Below, piece after piece: positions 1 through 5,599 of a stretch of DNA of 8,214 nucleotides. This DNA is from Legionellales bacterium UBA4722 (GTDB lineage Bacteria; Pseudomonadota; Gammaproteobacteria; DSM-16500), in contig DHJK01000115.1 of NCBI GenBank assembly GCA_002404295.1, forward strand, positions 11,483-19,696, written 5' to 3'. Below the pieces are notes generated by a model. That model had not been told where the DNA came from, made no database searches, and saw only the letters and a program-made list of their open reading frames with translations. Both the position numbers and the translations under genes were made by a program. Positions within the stretch are counted from its first letter, which is position 1. Every line of letters starts with the position of its first letter.

Positions 1-20
1 CGCTTCGCTCGCAATGACGA
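1..20 (-). repeat. Dispersed short repeat, left copy (truncated by window edge)
   Basis: Read on the minus strand, this stretch is tcgtcattgcgagcgaagcg. Its core of 13 bases (plus-strand positions 7-19) recurs in the opposite orientation at 8202-8214, the last bases of the window. From general recollection, the motif GTCATTGCGAGCGAAGCG resembles a short intergenic repeat that is widely scattered in several bacterial genomes. Only the partial copies are visible here, so full length and copy number cannot be judged. It lies downstream of the FadL-type gene, outside any coding region, as expected for such elements. Confidence 0.6.
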
Positions 21-41
21 TTTTGGTTTTAGCAAAATCGT
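17..41 (-). terminator. Perfect 9-bp stem hairpin downstream of the FadL-type gene; possible terminator
   Basis: Positions 17-25 (ACGATTTTG) and 33-41 (CAAAATCGT) are exact reverse complements separated by a 7-base loop. The hairpin begins about 30 bases past the stop codon of the minus-strand FadL-type gene, where an operon terminator would be expected. The stem is AT-rich and, read on the minus strand, is followed by TCATTGCG rather than a run of T, so it is not a classical intrinsic terminator. It overlaps the dispersed repeat and may simply be part of that element. Confidence 0.35.
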
Positions 42-70
42 GAAGGTAACTTAGCAATATGCAAGTCGCC

Positions 71-1366
71 CTAAATATTCCACACCAACTGAGCACCTGC
101 CAAGTCAATACTGGTATTAACATGACCATTCGTAGCAACAGCCGTCACTGGGTTTACTAACCCAATATTCTCTTGTCTCACAAAAACATGGCCATAAACC
201 AAATCAAGCATTAACTTCTTATTGATTTGATAACGTGCGCCAATTTGAAATCCTAGTTTGTCGCCATCAGGGAAATTCACATCACGATCTCTGCTATTAG
301 TAGGGGTAGGCTCGTATTTAACATTTGCACGCAACATCCATTGCTTGTTTAATTGATAATGCGTACCTAGACCCCAATCGAATGTATTGCTCATGTTTTG
401 TGGCGATGCTGCATCGACCAAAATAGGAGTTCCAACTGGGGAAATAGATTGATAATTGTGTGCATTGTATGCATTGACAATACCCCATTGATCGTATGAA
501 ACAGTACCCATCATTGCCCATTTAGCTGTCATATCATGATAAATACTGAACGACGTTGTAGGAGGTAGAGGTATGTTCACACTAAACCGATTAGTTTCAA
601 AAGATCCCACACCGTTCATTCCAAAACTGCTATAACCCTGCAGATGCATCACAATCCTTGAACGATAATTCAAACCAAAGCGTGTCGCATCATCTAAACG
701 AAATAACGCCCCAGCATGCCAACCTTCATTCCAATGATCAGCGGAATACCTGGATAATGAATCGCTAGGCGTCCCAAGTACCTGCGTTCGAGCTGCGCTT
801 TTACTTTCTACAGAGAAATAATGAAAATCAGGCCCTAACCCTACAGACCATTGATCATTAATTCTTAGAGCCAAGCTTGGTGCAACATCAATTGTTTTAG
901 TATAAAGCCGTGTTAAATTATAACGTAAAAAGGCATTGCCATAATCTTCCATCAAACCCCACGCAGGGACAATACTGATACCCGCCGCCCAACGATCTCT
1001 AAAAGGATAGGCATAATGAACAGCGGGAAGATATGCATTTGGATAAGAATTAGTGGTGCTTGTTTGATTAAATCCAGGAGGCACAGGAAGCCCAGGAATA
1101 TTAGGTGCAATCACTGTTCCTGAAAATTTAGTATGCTGATAAATCTCAATCCCTGACAAAGCAAGCTGTTGCGGCACATACACCAAACCCGCAGAGTTAT
1201 ACCAGTTAGTGCCTGCATCTTCGACCACGGCAGCATCACCTGAATCCGCTAAAGTTGCAGCACTTTGAAATTCCATCTTATAGCCAGCAGCATTGGCCTG
1301 AACCGACCAAGCTGTCATCAATCCGAGCACACAAAAACCTATTATTTTTTTATTAATCCTTTTCAT
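71..1366 (-). CDS. FadL/OmpP1/TodX-family outer-membrane transport protein
   Basis: Outer-membrane beta-barrel of 431 residues, a usual length for the FadL family, whose members let long-chain fatty acids or other hydrophobic compounds cross the outer membrane. Residues 1-26 form a signal peptide: basic Lys/Arg start, hydrophobic stretch IIGFCVLGLMTAW, and a likely cleavage after Ala-Asn-Ala. The family's N-terminal hallmark is clear at residues 45-61 (AAVVEDAGTNWYNSAGL), although the usual Asn-Pro-Ala is Asn-Ser-Ala here. The rest alternates polar and hydrophobic residues with many aromatics, as in barrel strands, and the chain ends in a strand finishing LVWNI, without the usual terminal Phe. 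The start is backed by GGGAGAG about nine bases upstream. It lies 35 bases after the GGDEF-EAL gene with no terminator visible between them, so it is probably the last gene of that operon. The substrate cannot be read from the sequence. Confidence 0.88.
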   Translation of the reverse strand: MKRINKKIIGFCVLGLMTAWSVQANAAGYKMEFQSAATLADSGDAAVVEDAGTNWYNSAGLVYVPQQLALSGIEIYQHTKFSGTVIAPNIPGLPVPPGFNQTSTTNSYPNAYLPAVHYAYPFRDRWAAGISIVPAWGLMEDYGNAFLRYNLTRLYTKTIDVAPSLALRINDQWSVGLGPDFHYFSVESKSAARTQVLGTPSDSLSRYSADHWNEGWHAGALFRLDDATRFGLNYRSRIVMHLQGYSSFGMNGVGSFETNRFSVNIPLPPTTSFSIYHDMTAKWAMMGTVSYDQWGIVNAYNAHNYQSISPVGTPILVDAASPQNMSNTFDWGLGTHYQLNKQWMLRANVKYEPTPTNSRDRDVNFPDGDKLGFQIGARYQINKKLMLDLVYGHVFVRQENIGLVNPVTAVATNGHVNTSIDLAGAQLVWNI

Positions 1367-1401
1367 TTTATCTTGCTCTCCCTTATCAATAACAAACTAT
1401 T

Positions 1402-3369
1402 TTACGATTTAATTGGATGCGATACAGTCTCACGAGAACTTAACAATAACTGAGTAAATGCACTCACGTCAACAGGCTTGCTAAAATAGTAACCTTGTAT
1501 ATAGTTACAACCTTTCTTACGCAGGAACTCTAACTGCTCTTCGGTTTCGACACCTTCGGCAAGCACATTGATACCTAATTCTTTTGCCATCGCTATGATA
1601 GCTGAAACAATAGTAATACTATCTGCACTTGCTGGGATGTCTCGAATAAAGGATTGATCTATTTTCAATTTATCAATTGCGAAACGCTTTAAATAGCTTA
1701 ATCCGGAATAGCCTGTCCCAAAATCATCCACAGACAAACTCAAGCCTCTTTTTTTGAACTCTTTTAATAAATTAGTAATGGTTTCATCTAAAATAGCTGT
1801 TTCAGTAATTTCAAGCTCAAGATAGCGCGGACTGAAATCCGTCATCGTTAATATACGATCAATCGTCCCTACAAAATTCTTTTGACGTAATTGCTTCTCT
1901 GCTAAATTAACAGCGACCTTCAGGTTTGAAAAACCCATTTGATGCCATTTTTTTGTTTGAGCACAGGCTTCTCTCATTACCCATTCACCAATAGGCACAA
2001 TCAAACCTGTTTCTTCTGCCAATGGAATAAAATTAACAGGCGATATAAAGCCTTGCTGAGGATGCTTCCAACGGAGCAAAGCCTCCATACCCGTAATTTG
2101 ATTTACTTTTAAGTCGATCAAGGGTTGATAGTACACTTCAAACTCATTATTTTTGAGCGCGGAGTGCAAGTCTGTTTCTAGTTGTAATTGTTTGGGCACT
2201 TGCGCATTAATTTCTGCTCTGTAAAATTCAAGACAATTACCACCAAATTGTTTTGCTTTTAGCATGGCTGCATCGGCATTAACCAGCAATACGTGAATAT
2301 CTTCACTATCTTTTCGGTAAAGACTTACACCCATACTGGCCGTTAGCTTCACCCCTCTTTGCTCTAAATAGAACGGTTCATCTAAAATAGAAAAAAGTAC
2401 CTTAATTTTATTTTCTGCTTCATCGGCAAGCAATGGCGATATCAAAATATTAAACGTATCCTTACGTGACATAGTAATAAGATAGCGTGCTTTTTCATCC
2501 CTCTCTTTTGCAACTTGCGTCGCAAAATCATTGAGCCTCTCTGCCACATGTTGAATAATGGAGTCCCCTGCCTCTAAACCCAAACTATCGTTAATGATTT
2601 CCATACGATTTAATGAAAAACAGACTATGGCAAAAGTATCTGGAGTCTCTTTTACCGCTTTTATTGCTGATTCTATATATTGTGGCAATAGACGCTGATT
2701 AGGTAAATCTGTTAATAAATCATGATTTGCTTGATAACTTACTAACGTATTTTCCAATTTTAATTTAAGAGAATCAATAAACCACTGTGTACTACGTTTA
2801 TTAATACTAATCAAAAAACCTAAATAAAGCACTGAAAAACCAGCGATCATATTATAAAAAAAAGCGCCCTTTAAAAGCGACCATACAATGAGTGGAACAA
2901 TAATGATTGAAAGCGTAAAAATACAAAGCTTGAATTGCCCTATGGTACCCGTCGCATAACCAGGCGTAAGCAGAAACAAGGCAATCAAAGCAATATATTG
3001 ACTTAATAGATTGTCCGTAGGAATAAGAAAAACAGAGACTCCCCACAACGACGCACAAATTGACATGTTAATAGAATAAGCTAATAACCATGTATCAGAA
3101 CTTATTTTACTTTTATACCGCGTATAGGCAAAAAACAAAGCAGCAAGTGACACTATTCCTAAGTTATAAACAATATACCAAGCAAGCAGTGGCGGGAAAG
3201 GGGTATGCTTATAAAAATTAATAAAAATACCAATACCTAAAGGAATGGCAACAATAACGCCGGGCAGACAGCCTGCATAAAGATGCTCAAGCAGCTCGAC
3301 TTTAACTTGCCGGCTGACTTGAGCTCTTTCCTCTGCTGAGATTTGTCTATCGCTAACAACTGTCTCCAT
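1402..3369 (-). CDS. Membrane GGDEF-EAL protein; probable c-di-GMP phosphodiesterase with degenerate GGDEF
   Basis: Inner-membrane protein of 655 residues. About six hydrophobic segments lie between residues 31 and 190 (near 31-52, 61-82, 94-115, 121-140, 146-166 and 168-188), a sensor-like region of the kind found ahead of GGDEF domains. The GGDEF domain (about 212-385) keeps HDLLTDLPN near 216 but has RKDTF (302-306) instead of GGDEF and no RxxD inhibitory site, so it should not make c-di-GMP. The EAL domain (about 395-645) keeps the expected catalytic and metal-binding residues: E429 (EALLRW), N488, E520, D548-D549 (DDFGTG), K569, E605 and Q625. Hydrolysis of c-di-GMP to pGpG is therefore the likely activity. 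The degenerate GGDEF may serve as a regulatory GTP-binding domain, as known for some relatives. The gene starts 15 bases after the decarboxylase-acetyltransferase stop. Its own ribosome site is weak (GGA about 12 bases upstream), so translational coupling is plausible. Confidence 0.92.
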   Translation of the reverse strand: METVVSDRQISAEERAQVSRQVKVELLEHLYAGCLPGVIVAIPLGIGIFINFYKHTPFPPLLAWYIVYNLGIVSLAALFFAYTRYKSKISSDTWLLAYSINMSICASLWGVSVFLIPTDNLLSQYIALIALFLLTPGYATGTIGQFKLCIFTLSIIIVPLIVWSLLKGAFFYNMIAGFSVLYLGFLISINKRSTQWFIDSLKLKLENTLVSYQANHDLLTDLPNQRLLPQYIESAIKAVKETPDTFAIVCFSLNRMEIINDSLGLEAGDSIIQHVAERLNDFATQVAKERDEKARYLITMSRKDTFNILISPLLADEAENKIKVLFSILDEPFYLEQRGVKLTASMGVSLYRKDSEDIHVLLVNADAAMLKAKQFGGNCLEFYRAEINAQVPKQLQLETDLHSALKNNEFEVYYQPLIDLKVNQITGMEALLRWKHPQQGFISPVNFIPLAEETGLIVPIGEWVMREACAQTKKWHQMGFSNLKVAVNLAEKQLRQKNFVGTIDRILTMTDFSPRYLELEITETAILDETITNLLKEFKKRGLSLSVDDFGTGYSGLSYLKRFAIDKLKIDQSFIRDIPASADSITIVSAIIAMAKELGINVLAEGVETEEQLEFLRKKGCNYIQGYYFSKPVDVSAFTQLLLSSRETVSHPIKS

Positions 3370-3384
3370 TCGTTTTCATATCCA

Positions 3385-5505
3385 TTATGAAACTTTTGTT
3401 GTCACCGTATAACAGCTTGGAAGTGCATCGAATTCCACACCGGGCTTAACGCCTATAATATAAGCAGACGCTTTACCATTCAACCCCTGAAAGGGTCTTT
3501 GACCTTCATAAGTAAACGTATTGTAGTCAATACTATTACATAACTCATACAGCTTATAGTGATGTAAGATTTTTTCACTTATTTCATTGGTAAACTCAGT
3601 ATACGCAAATTCATAGCCTTTACGCATACAAATCGTAGCGCAAGCCATGCCTATCGCTGTTGATAACCCTTTACCTCGGATATCTGCATTCACAATTGCA
3701 ATCCAGATATGAGCTATTTTCCCTTTATTGAATTGTTTACCTGCTAAAAAAGGCTCTGAAAGTTGATCTAATACAGCAAAAATAGGCTTGAGTTTAGGAT
3801 ATTGTGCAACCGTAGGTTTAAACGGATTAGCAATATCTTCTGCAAGCACTACAGCAATAACATGGTTTTTTGAATCTATAGCCACCACACTCATCCCCTC
3901 TTTCACTGCTTTTTGCACGACTTCTTTAGCAAAAATTTCATAGTCATCGTATTTAATATTAAGATGCTTAGTAATTGGCTCACTGTCACAAAACGATTTT
4001 GTAAAAAGATCAATTGCTGATTTTTGGTGATCTACGGTTAGCGTACAGATGGTGTATTCTGGTTTAGTGATATTCATGGTCTTCTCCTTATCAAGTTGTA
4101 AATCGTTGATGAACTGATCGATTAACCTCTTTGTCACGTTGGATAACACACAGATTGTCGCCGTTTCTCCTCGCAGCATGAGTTGATATTTTTTTGCTAA
4201 AGCAAGCGATGGCCTTGCAAAAATGACATTAAAATTATACGGATGCTGAACATGTTCAGGCCCCAACAATTTTTTCAATTGCTCATATAAATATTGCGCA
4301 TTCTCTAAGTTCTCAGCTACCATTGCGCCCAGTTTTATATTGTTTTTATCCATGTCTAGAACACAAAGGGCGTTATAAAACATCAGCACATTTAAACCGG
4401 AACGCGAACCTGTCACCGTTGAATCGATAATATTACCAACATATTCAACACTTCTTTCTGCTTTCTCAAACGCTTTTTCAAAAAAACTTTTCTTTGAAAG
4501 AATAATTCCGCAGGGTTGCGATAAGCCTAAATATTTATGGGCTGAAAAAGCCAAGGTATTGACACCCAATTCGTCAAAATAATTTTTAATATTACCGAAC
4601 GGTTTCAATATTGGCAGCACAAATCCTGTCAGTGCGCCATCCATATGAATAGTATAATTTGGTTTTGGCTGTATAGTTTCCAGAACTTTTTTTACACCGG
4701 GGATATCATCAATAGTTCCCGTAATGGTAGTTCCAATATTACAAATAACAATCACTGGGCTATAGGGATATGCCGCAAGATTCAAAATGAGTTCTTTTTT
4801 GAAATTATCAAGATTGATTGAGCCGTCTAGGTTAGCTTGTACTGGTCTTATATTGAGATGCAATATTTCTGCTATTTTAGGCACAGAATAATGGGTGTGG
4901 TCTTTTGAGAAAAATACCGTGGGCGTTAATAATTGTTGAATAACACTTTTCTTATCTGCAATTGCATTTCGAATTTCGAGAATTTTTCTTAACTGTATAC
5001 TACTGTTATAATAATCATTAGTTGGTATTTTAGAAAGTGCGCTTAGTAAATCTTGCTCTTCTTTTATTTGTAACTTTACAGCATCATCTGACTCTAGAAG
5101 TACAGACATGGCATGATTAATTAAATAGCGTTTTGACCACCAGATACCAGCGAAATTTCCCTCTGTTCCACCGGTCGTGACGTAACCTCTGGCATCACTT
5201 TTTTTAAGTCCGTAAAATTTTGCTAAAATTCTAATAAGCATTCTTTCATGTTTTTTAACTTCCATTAAAGATGTTTCAGAATCTTTGAAAGGATCACCTA
5301 CATTGTTCAATAAAATATTGGCAAGTGAGCCTTGGTTAATGCCAAAAATTTTATTATTAATAATACCCAAATGTGTCAGCAGTGAAACGGGGTAACCCAT
5401 TTTATGACGTGCCAGGCGTTTTATACGATGAAGCAGCACTTTAAAGGAATGAGCGCGTTTATTAATACGGCTAGAAGGGTCACCCGGCATCTTGTTTTTA
5501 TTCAT
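3385..5505 (-). CDS. Fusion of PLP-dependent group II (histidine-type) decarboxylase and AANAT-like GNAT acetyltransferase
   Basis: A 706-residue cytoplasmic protein with two complete enzyme domains. Residues about 36-472 resemble bacterial PLP histidine decarboxylases: GYP at 37-39, VGDPF near 69, phosphate-binding TTGGTEGN (110-117), HTHYSV (203-208) with the PLP-stacking His205, HMDGALTG with Asp289, SAHK with Schiff-base Lys324, and GSRSG (366-370). Unlike the roughly 380-residue family members I recall, it carries about 60 extra residues (about 131-194) before HTHYSV. Residues 477-706 form a GNAT domain most like insect-type arylalkylamine N-acetyltransferases: SFCDSEP (504-510), acetyl-CoA loop RGKGLS (610-615), and an EFTNEISEKI..YKLYEL..YNTFTYEGQRPF pattern (637-672). 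Inferred role: remove CO2 from histidine or an aromatic amino acid, then N-acetylate the amine. The true substrate is unknown. The ATG at 5505 has no good ribosome site; an in-frame stop lies at 5521-5523, and Met6 or Met36 are possible alternatives. Likely first gene of the minus-strand operon. Confidence 0.9.
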   Translation of the reverse strand: MNKNKMPGDPSSRINKRAHSFKVLLHRIKRLARHKMGYPVSLLTHLGIINNKIFGINQGSLANILLNNVGDPFKDSETSLMEVKKHERMLIRILAKFYGLKKSDARGYVTTGGTEGNFAGIWWSKRYLINHAMSVLLESDDAVKLQIKEEQDLLSALSKIPTNDYYNSSIQLRKILEIRNAIADKKSVIQQLLTPTVFFSKDHTHYSVPKIAEILHLNIRPVQANLDGSINLDNFKKELILNLAAYPYSPVIVICNIGTTITGTIDDIPGVKKVLETIQPKPNYTIHMDGALTGFVLPILKPFGNIKNYFDELGVNTLAFSAHKYLGLSQPCGIILSKKSFFEKAFEKAERSVEYVGNIIDSTVTGSRSGLNVLMFYNALCVLDMDKNNIKLGAMVAENLENAQYLYEQLKKLLGPEHVQHPYNFNVIFARPSLALAKKYQLMLRGETATICVLSNVTKRLIDQFINDLQLDKEKTMNITKPEYTICTLTVDHQKSAIDLFTKSFCDSEPITKHLNIKYDDYEIFAKEVVQKAVKEGMSVVAIDSKNHVIAVVLAEDIANPFKPTVAQYPKLKPIFAVLDQLSEPFLAGKQFNKGKIAHIWIAIVNADIRGKGLSTAIGMACATICMRKGYEFAYTEFTNEISEKILHHYKLYELCNSIDYNTFTYEGQRPFQGLNGKASAYIIGVKPGVEFDALPSCYTVTTKVS
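4077..4090 (-). promoter_or_regulatory. Internal ribosome binding site and in-frame ATG ahead of the acetyltransferase domain
   Basis: Read on the minus strand, TAAGGAGA (4090-4083) stands six bases, counted from AAGGAG, before an in-frame ATG at 4077, which is Met477 of the fusion protein. This is the best Shine-Dalgarno match and spacing seen in the window, much better than that of the fusion's own start. It falls exactly at the boundary between the decarboxylase and GNAT domains. Initiation here would give a free 230-residue acetyltransferase ending at 3385. The site could be a working second start or a relic of two separate genes that fused. The codons also encode an ordinary linker (Asp-Lys-Glu-Lys-Thr), so chance is possible. 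Confidence 0.5.
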
Positions 5506-5599
5506 AGAGACCAGCCCAATTTAATCAAAAGTAGTTTAGACTATAATATAGAGTATCATGTTTCTATACTCGTAGCGTTGCCTTCACCAGGGGGGTCAA
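5506..5599. promoter_or_regulatory. Divergent intergenic promoter region
   Basis: This 94-base gap separates the leftward decarboxylase operon from the rightward GGDEF-EAL gene, so promoters for both must lie in or near it. On the plus strand a perfect TATAAT is at 5542-5547, with a weak -35 candidate TTTAAT at 5520-5525 (16-base spacer). The -10 lies inside an 11-base odd palindrome, CTATA-A-TATAG (5541-5551), which also offers TATATT on the minus strand. No good -35 was found for the minus direction. The plus-strand leader ends in AGGGGGG (5589-5595), four bases before the ATG at 5600, a usable but imperfect ribosome site. Confidence 0.5.
5551..5571. promoter_or_regulatory. Dyad-symmetric site, candidate operator
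   Basis: GAGTAT (5551-5556) and ATACTC (5566-5571) are exact inverted repeats separated by nine bases. The site lies just downstream of the plus-strand -10 hexamer TATAAT, overlapping the expected transcription start. That position suits a repressor site affecting both divergent promoters, or a small leader hairpin. Six-base arms in AT-rich DNA can arise by chance, and no regulator gene is present in the window. Confidence 0.3.

Noticed and set aside
1265..1453. A 62-codon open frame on the plus strand
   Set aside because: It lies antisense over the FadL-type gene start and the end of the GGDEF-EAL gene, has no ribosome site and no recognisable protein pattern.
4077..5505. Treating the fusion as an artefact of a missed stop codon between two genes
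   Set aside because: The reading frame is continuous through the linker with sensible codons (Asp-Lys-Glu-Lys-Thr-Met), with no sign of frameshift. The strong internal ribosome site leaves a dual-start possibility, which is reported separately.
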